A DNA stretch of 51,652 nucleotides, from the NCBI RefSeq assembly GCF_913778135.1, contig NZ_CAJYVU010000093.1, positions 1 to 51,652 of the forward strand, in the 5' to 3' direction. The stretch comes from an uncultured Sphingomonas sp. GTDB taxonomy: Bacteria > Pseudomonadota > Alphaproteobacteria > Sphingomonadales > Sphingomonadaceae. Below are positions 1 through 10,151 of this stretch, one piece after another (the stretch's first letter is position 1; every line of letters begins with the position of its first letter). A model generated the notes under the pieces. That model was given only the letters and a program-made list of their open reading frames with translations, searched no databases and had not been told where the DNA came from. The position numbers were made by a program, and so were the translations under genes.

Positions 1-36
1 CGCGCTGAAACGATCGCTTTCGTGGACGCCGCTTGA
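1..36 (+). CDS. Possible 3' end of an upstream gene (partial)
   Basis: Frame 1 is open from the window edge to a TGA at 34-36, giving a tail that ends in ETIAFVDAA. Frame 2 is also open, but it runs straight into the NifU-like gene. Frame 3 stops at 6-8. A short gap to the next gene would fit a plus-strand neighbour, but eleven codons are too few to identify a product. Confidence 0.3.
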   Translation, partial: RAETIAFVDAA

Positions 37-67
37 TCCCGCCGCCGCGCCGGGCCACATCGCCGCC

Positions 68-640
68 ATGCTGATCGAAACAGAAGCCACGCCGAACCCG
101 GCGACCCTGAAGTTCCTGCCCGGCCGCGTCGTCATGGATGCGGGCACCCGCGACTTCGCGACGCCGGAGGAGGCCGAGGCCAGTCCGCTGGCGCAGGCGT
201 TGTTCGATCTGGGCGACGTGACCGGGGTGTTCTTCGGGCGCGACTTTGTGTCGGTGACGGCGGCGCCGGGTGTCGCCTGGAGCACGCTCAAGCCTGACGT
301 GCTCGGCATCCTGATGGATCATTTCGCGGCGCAGATGCCGCTGTTCCGCCCTGCCTCCGCTGGCTTCTCGGTTCCGGCAGAAGAGGAAGCGTTCGCCGAC
401 GATCCCGCCGACGCCGACATCGTCGCGCAGATCAAGGACCTGATCGACACGCGCGTTCGCCCGGCGGTGGCGAACGACGGCGGCGACATCGTTTATCGCG
501 GCTTCGACAAGGGCAAGGTGTATCTGCGGATGCAGGGCGCGTGCGCGGGCTGCCCGTCGTCGAGTGCGACGCTGAAGAACGGCATTGAGCAGCTGCTGCG
601 CTATTATGTCCCCGAGGTGAGCGAGGTTCGCGCGGTCTGA
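68..640 (+). CDS. NifU-like iron-sulfur cluster carrier (NfuA/Nfu type)
   Basis: This 190-residue protein has the Nfu architecture. The N-terminal Nfu domain (about 1-90) begins with the characteristic MLIETEATPNPATLKF. A C-terminal NifU domain (about 115-188) carries the cluster-binding CAGC motif at C159 and C162. Family members bind a labile Fe-S cluster between two subunits and pass it to target apoproteins in the cytoplasm. The start is chosen because the family-typical N-terminus begins there, although no clear ribosome binding site precedes it. The gene heads a plus-strand housekeeping run; the next gene starts 42 bp later. Full length, nothing missing. Confidence 0.93.
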   Translation: MLIETEATPNPATLKFLPGRVVMDAGTRDFATPEEAEASPLAQALFDLGDVTGVFFGRDFVSVTAAPGVAWSTLKPDVLGILMDHFAAQMPLFRPASAGFSVPAEEEAFADDPADADIVAQIKDLIDTRVRPAVANDGGDIVYRGFDKGKVYLRMQGACAGCPSSSATLKNGIEQLLRYYVPEVSEVRAV

Positions 641-682
641 TCTGCCGCGCACCTTTCTTTTCATCCACGACCCGGAGCCTCC

Positions 683-1276
683 ATGTCACAGCCCCTTCCT
701 GACGCCGCGCTCGATCAGCTGTTCCGCACCGCGCGCAGCTACAACGGCTACACCGACCAACCCGTCAGCGAAGATGACTGCCGCGCGATCTGGGAGCTGG
801 CGAAGATGGGGCCGACCTCGGCCAACCAGCTGCCGGCGCGGCTGGTGTGGTGCACGTCGGAAGAGGCAAAGGCGAAACTCGCCGACTGCTGCTCCGACGC
901 GAACAGGCCGAAGGTGCTGAAAGCGCCGGTGACGGTCATCGTCGGTATGGACACCGATTTTCACGAACACCTGCCCGAGCTGTTCCCGCACACCGACGCG
1001 AAGAGCTGGTTCGACGGCAATCGCGAGCTGCGTGAGGCGTCGGCGTTCCGCAACTCGTCGTTGCAGGGCGCGTATCTGCTGATGGCGGCGCGCGCGCTCG
1101 GGTTCGACACCGGCGCCATGTCGGGCTTCGACGGCGGTGCGGTCGACAAGGCGTTCTTCGCCGATCAGCCGGCGGTACGCACCAACTTCATCATGACGAT
1201 CGGCCACGGCGATCCCGCGTCGATCTTCGACCGTAGCCCACGCCCGGCGTTCGAGAAGTTCAACACGGTTGCATGA
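683..1276 (+). CDS. Malonic semialdehyde reductase (RutE/HadB-type nitroreductase family)
   Basis: A 197-residue flavin-dependent oxidoreductase of the nitroreductase superfamily. The N-terminal half carries the FMN-binding RSYNGY and [15 protein letters not shown] stretches, and the C-terminal part has [11 protein letters not shown] and the IGHGDP segment. Members of this subgroup reduce malonic semialdehyde to 3-hydroxypropionate in pyrimidine catabolism, or act on related aldehydes and nitro compounds. No other rut genes are nearby, so the physiological substrate here is uncertain. GGAG at 674-677 sits 5 bases before the ATG and supports this start. Length is normal for the family. Confidence 0.85.
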   Translation: MSQPLPDAALDQLFRTARSYNGYTDQPVSEDDCRAIWELAKMGPTSANQLPARLVWCTSEEAKAKLADCCSDANRPKVLKAPVTVIVGMDTDFHEHLPELFPHTDAKSWFDGNRELREASAFRNSSLQGAYLLMAARALGFDTGAMSGFDGGAVDKAFFADQPAVRTNFIMTIGHGDPASIFDRSPRPAFEKFNTVA

Positions 1277-1333
1277 AGCCGCGCGGGCGGCAAAAGCCTG
1301 CGCGATGTTCCTTCGCCGTCCCCAACTGCTGCC

Positions 1334-1972
1334 GTGAGCCGCGCCGACCGCCTGCTCGTAATCGACACCGCGACCGCCGCCTGCTCGGTTGCGCTGTTCG
1401 AGGATGAAACCTTGCTCGCGCGGCGCCACGACGTGGTCGGGCGCGGCCATGCCGAACGATTGCTGCCGATGATCGCCGATCTACCCGACGGCGGACGCGC
1501 GCCGCACATCCTGGTCGATGTCGGTCCAGGCAGCTTCACCGGCATTCGCGTCGGCATCGCCGCGGCGCGCGCGCTGGCGCTTGGCTGGGAGGCCGAGGCG
1601 CGCGGCTACAGCGCCCTCGCGCTGATCGCCGCCGCGGCGCTGGCGAAAGGCGATTTGTCAGAGCTTGCGGTCGTCACCGAAGGCGGGCACGGTGAGGTCT
1701 TCATGCAGGCGTTCGCCGCTCCCTTCCATGCGCTGGACGAGGTGCAGTCACTGCGCCCGGAGGCAGCGCTCGACGCGCTGCAGGGTCGCCGCGCGATCGG
1801 CAGCGGCACGCGCTGGCTCGCCGACCTGAACCCCGCCTTTGAGATCGCGGAGGCGTGGCCCGACGCTGCAGACGCGCTTCTCCTTCCACCCGCCTTTCGC
1901 GCACTTCCACCTGCACCGCTTTACGGCCGCGCGCCCGATGCGAAACCGCCGACACCCAAGGCGCCGCGGTGA
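1334..1972 (+). CDS. tsaB: tRNA threonylcarbamoyladenosine biosynthesis protein TsaB
   Basis: A 212-residue ASKHA-fold protein with the family N-terminus (LLVIDTATAACSVALFEDE) and the diagnostic DVGPGSFTGIRVGIAAARAL segment around residues 57-76. TsaB scaffolds TsaD and TsaE in forming the universal t6A37 modification of ANN-decoding tRNAs. The start is a GTG at 1334; no in-frame ATG precedes the conserved N-terminus. The stop overlaps the GTG of rimI in a GTGA, so the two genes are probably translationally coupled. A tsaB-rimI pairing is common in Alphaproteobacteria. Confidence 0.92.
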   Translation: MSRADRLLVIDTATAACSVALFEDETLLARRHDVVGRGHAERLLPMIADLPDGGRAPHILVDVGPGSFTGIRVGIAAARALALGWEAEARGYSALALIAAAALAKGDLSELAVVTEGGHGEVFMQAFAAPFHALDEVQSLRPEAALDALQGRRAIGSGTRWLADLNPAFEIAEAWPDAADALLLPPAFRALPPAPLYGRAPDAKPPTPKAPR

Positions 1973-2442
1973 GCACGCAGCTCCACCAGGTCGAACTCGC
2001 CAGCGGCCGCGTCAGCGACGCCGACGCGGTGGATCGCGTAATGCAGGCGGCGTTTGATCCGCGCTACGGCGAGGCGTGGACGCGCGCGCAATGCGTCGGC
2101 ATCCTGACCATGCCCGGCGTCTGGCTCACACTCGCCAGGATGGAGGGCGAGGTGGTCGGCTTCGCGCTGGTCCGCGCGATCATGGACGAGGCCGAACTGT
2201 TACTGATCGCGGTCGCCCCCTCTGCGCGCCGCCGCGGGGTTGCAGGAGCGCTCATGCGGTCGATGCTGGCGGAATGCCGTGGGCGCGGCGTCAAGCGGGT
2301 CCATCTGGAGGTTCGCGCCAACAATGCCGCCATCGCGCTCTACTGCGCGCAGGGCTTCACCAAGGCAGGCGAGCGCCGCGATTACTATCGCGCGAAATCG
2401 GGCGAGACGTTCGACGCGCACACCTACGCGCGCGACCTGTAG
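1969..2442 (+). CDS. rimI: RimI-type GNAT N-acetyltransferase (ribosomal protein S18-alanine)
   Basis: A 157-residue GNAT acetyltransferase. The acetyl-CoA binding loop is visible as RRRGVAGALM around residues 86-95, followed by HLEVRANNAAIALYCAQGF, the segment typical of RimI. RimI acetylates the N-terminal alanine of ribosomal protein S18; related GNATs have wider substrates. Reading from the GTG at 1969 gives a normal-length protein overlapping the tsaB stop by 4 bp. The frame stays open upstream to 1855, but that part codes for nothing family-like and lies inside tsaB. Confidence 0.85.
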   Translation: MSTQLHQVELASGRVSDADAVDRVMQAAFDPRYGEAWTRAQCVGILTMPGVWLTLARMEGEVVGFALVRAIMDEAELLLIAVAPSARRRGVAGALMRSMLAECRGRGVKRVHLEVRANNAAIALYCAQGFTKAGERRDYYRAKSGETFDAHTYARDL

Positions 2443-2501
2443 GCGTTTTTGCGAGTCGCTAGCGCTTTTCGCAACAAGCCTTAGCCTCTAAGAGCCGCTT
2501 C

Positions 2502-2924
2502 ATGCCTCGCAACATCGATCTCGAAGCCCTTTGCCACCAGAAGGGTCTGCGCATTACCGAGCAGCGCCGTGTCATCGCACGCGTCCTGTCCGAAGCCGAC
2601 GATCATCCCGACGTGGAAAAGGTGTACGAGCGCGCGTCGAAGATCGACTCCGGCATCTCGATCGCGACCGTCTACCGCACCGTCCGCCTGTTCGAGGAAG
2701 CGGGCATCCTCGACCGCCACGATTTCGGCGACGGCCGCGCGCGCTATGAACCAAGCCCCGAGGCGCACCACGACCATTTGATTGACGTGGAAACCGGCAA
2801 GGTGATCGAATTTGTCGATCCCGAACTCGAGCAGCTGCAAAAGGCGATCGCGGAGAAGCTCGGCTTCCGCCTGGTCGATCACCGGATGGAATTGTACGGC
2901 GTCAGCCTCAGCCGCAAGGACTAG
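2502..2924 (+). CDS. fur: Fur-family transcriptional regulator
   Basis: A 140-residue ferric uptake regulator. The N-terminal winged helix covers about 1-80, with the recognition helix SIATVYRTVRLFEEAGI. The C-terminal dimerisation domain contains the metal-binding HHDHLIDVETGKVIEF. The two CxxC structural zinc motifs of enterobacterial Fur are absent (LIDVETGK replaces LICLDCGK), as is usual for alphaproteobacterial Fur and Mur. It probably represses iron-uptake genes with Fe(II) as corepressor, though a manganese-responsive (Mur) role cannot be excluded. plsC starts 10 bp after its stop, so the two are likely cotranscribed. Confidence 0.92.
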   Translation: MPRNIDLEALCHQKGLRITEQRRVIARVLSEADDHPDVEKVYERASKIDSGISIATVYRTVRLFEEAGILDRHDFGDGRARYEPSPEAHHDHLIDVETGKVIEFVDPELEQLQKAIAEKLGFRLVDHRMELYGVSLSRKD

Positions 2925-2934
2925 GCGCGTTCGC

Positions 2935-3651
2935 ATGGCCGGCGGGGTTCGCACCGCGGCGCGGCTGGCGATGCTGATCGTCGCACTGCTCGCCGCGCTG
3001 CTACTGCATGGATTGTGGCGGCTTGTGCGCGCGCCCTCCCCCTGGCCGCGGCTGTTTCTGGGCGCGGTTGCGCGAATTGTCGGCGCGCGCGTGCGCGTCG
3101 TAGGAAGGCCGCTGCGACGCGACGTGGTCGTGCTCGCCAATCACCTCAGCTGGATCGACATTCTGCTGCTTGCGGGCGCCAACGGCAGCGCGTTCGTCGC
3201 CAAGTCCGAGTTGCGCGGCGTGCCGCTGATCGGCTGGCTGTGCACGCTCAACCACACGATCTTCGTCGCCCGCAGCGACCGGATGAACGTCGCGGCGCAG
3301 GTGACGCAACTGCGCGACGCGCTCGCGCGGCCATGGCCGGTGACGATCTTTCCCGAAGGCACGACCGGCGACGGCGTGACGTTGCTGCCGTTCAAGGCCG
3401 CGCTGCTCGGCGCGCTCGACCCCGCACCGGCGGGACTGATGATCCAGCCGGTCCGCATCGACTACGGCGCGGCGACACCTGAGCTCGCCTGGATCGGCGA
3501 CGAGCCCGGGGTGGATCACGCGCGCCGCGTACTGGCGCGCGCCGGTCGCTTCACGGCGACGCTTCACTTCCTCGAACCCTTTGTCCCCAGCGGCGACCGT
3601 AAGGCGATCGCGGCCGAGGCACGTGCGCGGATTGCTGCAGCCGCCCGGTAG
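2935..3651 (+). CDS. plsC: 1-acyl-sn-glycerol-3-phosphate acyltransferase (PlsC family)
   Basis: A 238-residue membrane-bound lysophosphatidate acyltransferase. An N-terminal hydrophobic helix (about 10-30) is followed by acyltransferase block I (NHLSWID, the HX4D catalytic motif) and block III (FPEGTT). It would acylate position 2 of lysophosphatidic acid in phospholipid synthesis. The ATG at 2935, 10 bp after fur, gives a complete protein. The frame remains open further upstream, but that portion overlaps fur and lacks homology-like sequence. One member of the family is essential; whether this is the main PlsC or a paralogue (for example acting on ornithine lipids) cannot be decided here. 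Confidence 0.88.
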   Translation: MAGGVRTAARLAMLIVALLAALLLHGLWRLVRAPSPWPRLFLGAVARIVGARVRVVGRPLRRDVVVLANHLSWIDILLLAGANGSAFVAKSELRGVPLIGWLCTLNHTIFVARSDRMNVAAQVTQLRDALARPWPVTIFPEGTTGDGVTLLPFKAALLGALDPAPAGLMIQPVRIDYGAATPELAWIGDEPGVDHARRVLARAGRFTATLHFLEPFVPSGDRKAIAAEARARIAAAAR

Positions 3652-3686
3652 CAGGGCAAGTGTAGCGATTACCGGCACTTTGCCCT

Positions 3687-5021
3687 ATGGGCGCCCCCAT
3701 GAAGTCGCCCCCGAAAACCTTTCACGTCAAGTCGTTCGGCTGCCAGATGAACGTTTACGACGGCGAGCGCATGGCCGAACTGATGGCGGCCGACGGCCTG
3801 ACCGCGACCGACGACGCCAACGCAGCCGACCTCGTCGTGCTCAACACCTGCCACATCCGCGAAAAGGCGACCGAGAAGGTTTATTCGGACATCGGTCGTA
3901 TCAGAAAGCACGCGGGCAAGGACGGGCGCGCGCCGATGATCGCGGTCGCGGGATGCGTCGCGCAAGCCGAGGGGGCTGAGATCGTACGCCGCGCCAAGGT
4001 CGACGTGGTGGTCGGACCGCAGGCGTACCACAACCTGCCCCGCCTCGTCGCCGATGCCGCTACCGGCACCGCCGCGCTCGACACGGACATGCCGCTCGCC
4101 TCCAAGTTCGGCGCACTGCCCGCGCGTCGCAAGGTCGGCCCGAGCGCGTTCCTGACCGTGCAGGAGGGATGCGACAAGTTCTGCACCTATTGCGTCGTGC
4201 CCTACACGCGCGGCGCGGAGGTCAGCCGCTCGTTCGCGCAGGTGCTGGACGAGGCGAAGGCGCTGGTGGATGCGGGCGCGCGTGAAATCACGCTGCTGGG
4301 GCAGAACGTCAACGCGTGGGAAGACGCGGATGGCCGGGGCTTGCACGACCTGATCCGCGCGATGGATCGCATCCCGGGCCTGTCACGCATCCGCTACACC
4401 ACCAGCCACCCCAACGACATGCGCCAGGGCCTGATCGACGCGCACCGCGACGTCGAGAGCCTGATGCCGTTCCTCCACCTGCCGGTGCAGGCGGGATCGG
4501 ACCGCGTGCTCAAGGCCATGAACCGCAGCCACACGCGCGACAGCTACCTGCGACTGCTCGACCGTATTCGCGACGCCCGCCCCGATATCGCGCTTTCCGG
4601 CGACTTCATCGTCGGATTTCCCGGTGAAACCGACGCGGAGTTCGCCGAAACACTGAGCCTGGTCGACGCGGTCGGCTACGCGCAGGCGTTCTCGTTCAAG
4701 TACAGCCCCCGCCCCGGCACCCCCGCCGCCGACATGGATGAACAGGTCGCCCCCGAGGTGATGGACGATCGCCTGCAACGCCTGCAGGCCGCGCTCAACC
4801 GCGATCAGACCGCGTTCAACGCGCAGGCGGTCGGACGCACCTGCCGCGTGCTGGTGGAACGGCGCGGCAAGCTGCCCGGCCAATGGCTCGGCAAGTCGCC
4901 GTGGCTGCAATCGGTTCATCTGATCGGTGACTATGCGATCGGCGACTTGGTCGACGTGGTGCTGACGCAGGCTGGCCCGAACTCGTTGACCGGCGAGGCT
5001 TGCGTGGCAGTCGCAGCCTGA
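3687..5021 (+). CDS. miaB: tRNA-2-methylthio-N6-dimethylallyladenosine synthase MiaB
   Basis: A 444-residue methylthiotransferase. The N-terminal UPF0004 domain binds one Fe4S4 cluster through C19 (SFGCQMN), C55 (NTCHIRE) and C90 (AGCVAQ). The radical-SAM domain holds CDKFCTYC with C162, C166 and C169, and a TRAM domain lies at the C-terminus (about 375-440). It adds a methylthio group to i6A37 of tRNAs reading UNN codons. An alternative in-frame ATG at 3699 would shorten the protein by four residues and is equally compatible. It sits between plsC and phoH, a common alphaproteobacterial order. Confidence 0.95.
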   Translation: MGAPMKSPPKTFHVKSFGCQMNVYDGERMAELMAADGLTATDDANAADLVVLNTCHIREKATEKVYSDIGRIRKHAGKDGRAPMIAVAGCVAQAEGAEIVRRAKVDVVVGPQAYHNLPRLVADAATGTAALDTDMPLASKFGALPARRKVGPSAFLTVQEGCDKFCTYCVVPYTRGAEVSRSFAQVLDEAKALVDAGAREITLLGQNVNAWEDADGRGLHDLIRAMDRIPGLSRIRYTTSHPNDMRQGLIDAHRDVESLMPFLHLPVQAGSDRVLKAMNRSHTRDSYLRLLDRIRDARPDIALSGDFIVGFPGETDAEFAETLSLVDAVGYAQAFSFKYSPRPGTPAADMDEQVAPEVMDDRLQRLQAALNRDQTAFNAQAVGRTCRVLVERRGKLPGQWLGKSPWLQSVHLIGDYAIGDLVDVVLTQAGPNSLTGEACVAVAA

Positions 5022-5103
5022 GCGAATTCTCGTGCGGTGACGACAGGGCAGTTGCGCGCGCGCCCGCGAGTGCTCACCTTGTGCGGGTAAGTGAAAGGAC
5101 CGC

Positions 5104-6105
5104 ATGAGTCGCAAGCCTGCTCCCGCCCAGATGGGTGAACGTGCCCGCGTCGAACTTCTGTTCGACAAGCCGCAACTGCTGGTACAGCTGTTCGGCCAAT
5201 ATGATCAGCATCTGGTCGCGCTGGAGAACCGGCTGGGGGTCTATATCACCGCTCGCGGCAACCGCGTCGGGCTGGAGGGGACTGCCGAGCAGGTCGCGCT
5301 CGCCCGCGACGTGCTGAACGACCTGTATCAACGGATCCAGCGCGGCGAGGAGGTCGACACCGGCCTCGTCGACGCGTCGATCGCGATGGCGGCCGAGCCG
5401 GTGTTGAGCGGCATTATCCGCGCCGATGCGGGGCAAGGCGCGCCCTCGGTGATGATCCGCACGCGCAAGAAGACGATCGTGCCGCGCACGCCGGCTCAGG
5501 CGCATTACATGCGCGAGCTGACCACGCATGACATGATCTTTGCACTCGGTCCCGCGGGCACGGGCAAGACCTACATCGCGGTCGCGCAGGCGGTGGCGCA
5601 GCTCATCACCGGCAGCGTCCAGCGGCTGATCCTGTCGCGCCCCGCGGTGGAGGCGGGCGAGAAGCTCGGCTTCCTGCCTGGCGACATGAAGGAGAAGGTC
5701 GATCCCTATCTCCGCCCCCTGTACGATGCGCTGCACGACTGTTTGCCCGCCGAGCAGGTCGAGCGAAGGATCGCGAGCGGGGAGATCGAGATCGCACCGA
5801 TCGCGTTCATGCGTGGGCGCACGCTCGCCGACGCATTCGTGATCCTCGACGAAGCGCAGAACACCACACCGGCTCAGATGAAGATGTTCCTGACACGCTT
5901 CGGGCAGAACAGCCGCATGGTGATTTGCGGCGATCCGAACCAGACCGACCTGCCCGGCGGCGTCCGCGCCAGTGGCCTCGCCGACGCGACGCAGCGATTG
6001 GACAGCGTCGAAGGCATCTCGCTGTGCCGGTTCAGCGCCGCCGATGTCGTGCGTCACCCGATCGTCGGGCGCATCGTCGAGGCGTACGAAGGGGTCGACG
6101 GATGA
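5104..6105 (+). CDS. PhoH family P-loop ATPase
   Basis: A 333-residue PhoH/YbeZ-type protein. An N-terminal KH-like region (about 15-85) precedes the ATPase domain with Walker A GPAGTGKT at 149-156 and the Walker B stretch DAFVILDEAQNTT. YbeZ-like PhoH proteins interact with YbeY and are linked to rRNA maturation and RNA helicase activity. GAAAGGA just upstream of the ATG is a good ribosome binding site. The stop overlaps the ybeY start (ATGA), giving the classic phoH-ybeY-corC order. Confidence 0.93.
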   Translation: MSRKPAPAQMGERARVELLFDKPQLLVQLFGQYDQHLVALENRLGVYITARGNRVGLEGTAEQVALARDVLNDLYQRIQRGEEVDTGLVDASIAMAAEPVLSGIIRADAGQGAPSVMIRTRKKTIVPRTPAQAHYMRELTTHDMIFALGPAGTGKTYIAVAQAVAQLITGSVQRLILSRPAVEAGEKLGFLPGDMKEKVDPYLRPLYDALHDCLPAEQVERRIASGEIEIAPIAFMRGRTLADAFVILDEAQNTTPAQMKMFLTRFGQNSRMVICGDPNQTDLPGGVRASGLADATQRLDSVEGISLCRFSAADVVRHPIVGRIVEAYEGVDG

Positions 6106-6614
6106 TCCACGTCGAGCTGACCTGCGAGGAACCGTGGGACGACGGCGCCGATTGGGAGGCGCTGACGCTCGCCGCCGCACGCGCCGCGGTCTCGCGCACG
6201 CCGCACGGCGAACTGCTAACCACGCCCGCGCACGTCGAGGTGAGCGTCCGGCTGACGAGCGATGACGAGGTGCACGCGCTCAACCGCCAGTATCGTGGAA
6301 AGGACAAGCCGACCAACGTGCTGTCGTTTCCGATGGTGCAGCCCGACCTGATCGACACGGTGACGCAGAACAGCGACGACGGCGAGGTGCTGCTGGGCGA
6401 CATCGTGCTCGCGCACGGCGTCTGCGTGAGCGAGGCGGCAGAGCGTGGCATTTCGGTCGAGCAGCACCTGTCGCATCTGATGGTGCACGGCACGCTTCAT
6501 CTGCTAGGCTATGATCACGGCACCGATGAAGAGGGGGACGCGATGGAGGAACTCGAACGCGCGGCGCTCTCCGATCTCGGCATCGCCGATCCGTATCTGA
6601 TCCGGGAGGAATGA
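6102..6614 (+). CDS. ybeY: Endoribonuclease YbeY (rRNA maturation factor)
   Basis: A 170-residue metalloprotein with the UPF0054 zinc-binding signature HGTLHLLGYDH (H129, H133, H139) near the C-terminus and the family's NRQYRGKDKPTNVLSFP segment around 61-77. YbeY is a single-strand-specific RNase needed for 16S rRNA 3'-end maturation and ribosome quality control. The ATG at 6102 overlaps the phoH stop by 4 bp, which fixes the start and suggests coupling. The open frame extends upstream within phoH, but without family-like sequence. Confidence 0.94.
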   Translation: MIHVELTCEEPWDDGADWEALTLAAARAAVSRTPHGELLTTPAHVEVSVRLTSDDEVHALNRQYRGKDKPTNVLSFPMVQPDLIDTVTQNSDDGEVLLGDIVLAHGVCVSEAAERGISVEQHLSHLMVHGTLHLLGYDHGTDEEGDAMEELERAALSDLGIADPYLIREE

Positions 6615-6624
6615 CGCAGCCACT

Positions 6625-7539
6625 ATGGCCGAGGACCGAAGTAGCGCCGCGCACGGCGGCGACTCCAACGAACAGAATATCTGGAGCGGATTGCGCAACC
6701 TGATCTTCGGCGAACAGCGCGAAGAAACGTTGCGCGATCAGCTCGAAGAGGTGATCGACCGGCACGAGGACGATCCCTCCCCCGACGCCAAGGGCGACCT
6801 GACCCCACTCGAGCGGCAGATGGTGCGTAACCTGCTCCATTTCGGCGAGCGCGACGCGGGCGATGTCGGTGTGCCGCGCGCCGACATTGTCGCGGTGGAG
6901 GAGCGCACCACCTTCGACCATCTGGTGCAGGTGTTCGCCGAGGCCGGCGTCAGCCGCCTGCCCGTCTACCGCGAGAACCTCGATACGATCATCGGCATGG
7001 TCCACATCAAGGACGTGTTCAACATCCTCGCGAGGTCTGCCGACAAGCCCGCGGATATTGCCGCGCTGATCCGCCAGCCGCTGTACGTGCCAATGTCGCG
7101 CGGCGCGCTCGACCTGCTCGCCGACATGCGCCAGACGCGCGTCCACCTGGCAGTCGTGCTCGACGAATATTCGGGCACTGAGGGCCTCGTCACGATCGAG
7201 GATCTGATCGAGGAAATCGTCGGCGAGATCGAGGACGAGCATGATGAGGCGCCCGCCCCGCTACTGGTGCCGATCGATGGCGGCGCGTGGGACGCCGACG
7301 CGCGCGTCGAGCTGGAGGACGTCGCCGAAGCGATCGATCCGCGCCTTGCCGAGGTCGAGAACGACGTCGACACGATCGGAGGGCTCACTGCAGTGCTTGC
7401 CGGACACGTGCCGGTGGTGGGCGATTGCCTCGATCATCCGAGCGGCTGGAAGATCGAGGTGATCGATGCCGACGAGCGCCGCGTCAACAGCGTGCGCCTC
7501 CACCCGCCGGTAACACCGCCTGATGGTGATGATGACTGA
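6625..7539 (+). CDS. CorC/hemolysin-family protein with paired CBS domains
   Basis: A 304-residue protein resembling E. coli CorC. A short N-terminal region is followed by two CBS domains (about 80-210; VPRADIVAVEERTTFDHLV, then EYSGTEGLVTIEDLIEEIVGEIEDEHD) and a C-terminal CorC/HlyC transporter-associated domain (about 215-300). It lacks the DUF21 membrane domain, so it is probably peripheral or cytosolic. Roles proposed for the family include magnesium and cobalt efflux and membrane homeostasis. It begins 10 bp after ybeY, in the same operon. In many relatives lnt follows directly; here about 5.3 kb intervenes. Confidence 0.88.
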   Translation: MAEDRSSAAHGGDSNEQNIWSGLRNLIFGEQREETLRDQLEEVIDRHEDDPSPDAKGDLTPLERQMVRNLLHFGERDAGDVGVPRADIVAVEERTTFDHLVQVFAEAGVSRLPVYRENLDTIIGMVHIKDVFNILARSADKPADIAALIRQPLYVPMSRGALDLLADMRQTRVHLAVVLDEYSGTEGLVTIEDLIEEIVGEIEDEHDEAPAPLLVPIDGGAWDADARVELEDVAEAIDPRLAEVENDVDTIGGLTAVLAGHVPVVGDCLDHPSGWKIEVIDADERRVNSVRLHPPVTPPDGDDD

Positions 7540-7555
7540 TCGAGCGCGACGATCA
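7537..7555 (+). terminator. Short hairpin after corC (weak terminator candidate)
   Basis: TGATCG (7537-7542) pairs perfectly with CGATCA (7550-7555) across a 7-base loop, right at the corC stop. No T-tract follows, so factor-independent termination is unlikely to be strong. The remaining sequence up to katG (7556-7686) would hold the katG promoter. I could not identify a convincing OxyR box there. Confidence 0.3.
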
Positions 7556-7572
7556 ATCCAGGCGTGATTTAG

Positions 7573-9906
<2,334 letters not shown>

Positions 9907-9921
9907 CGTTATCCGATTGTG

Positions 9922-9942
9922 CTGCCGGGTTTCGCCCGGTAG
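9922..9942 (+). terminator. Hairpin downstream of katG
   Basis: CTGCCGGG (9922-9929) pairs with CCCGGTAG (9935-9942) over the loop TTTCG, with one G-U pair. It lies 15 bp after the katG stop. No T-run follows, so it may stabilise the 3' end or act with other factors rather than be a classic intrinsic terminator. Confidence 0.45.
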
Positions 9943-9968
9943 CGCGGCGGAGATAAGCTCGGTGGGGC

Positions 9969-9994
9969 GCGGGGTGCACAGGCACCTCGTCCCC
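9969..9994 (+). repeat. Hairpin element, copy 1 of 2
   Basis: GCGGGGTGC, a four-base loop ACAG, then GCACCTCGTCCCC. A near-identical element, inverted, lies at 32558-32582 between two convergent genes. The arms form a stem with a perfect GGTGC/GCACC core. Apart from this and the katG hairpin, the 245-bp stretch 9907-10151 shows nothing gene-like; it would carry the promoter of the following gene. Confidence 0.45.
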
Positions 9995-10151
9995 TGCCCT
10001 TCGGACCGGCGGAACAAGCCCTTCGGGTCGCACCGGGGACGCTGAACCGTCGGGGGCCGCCGGCATGCCCCCCATGTCGGCGGTCCACTCTTTTCTGCGG
10101 CGGAAATCGCGCAGCGTACAACCGCGTGCATCCGACAACGATCGCGCTTAC

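Noticed and set aside
2445..2479. Inverted arms TTTGCGA / TCGCAA before fur as a Fur box
   Set aside because: Only six pairing bases with a long spacer and no match to a known Fur or Mur site.
5074..6180. A 368-codon minus-strand frame opposite phoH
   Set aside because: Shadow frame; no family features and phoH is unambiguous.
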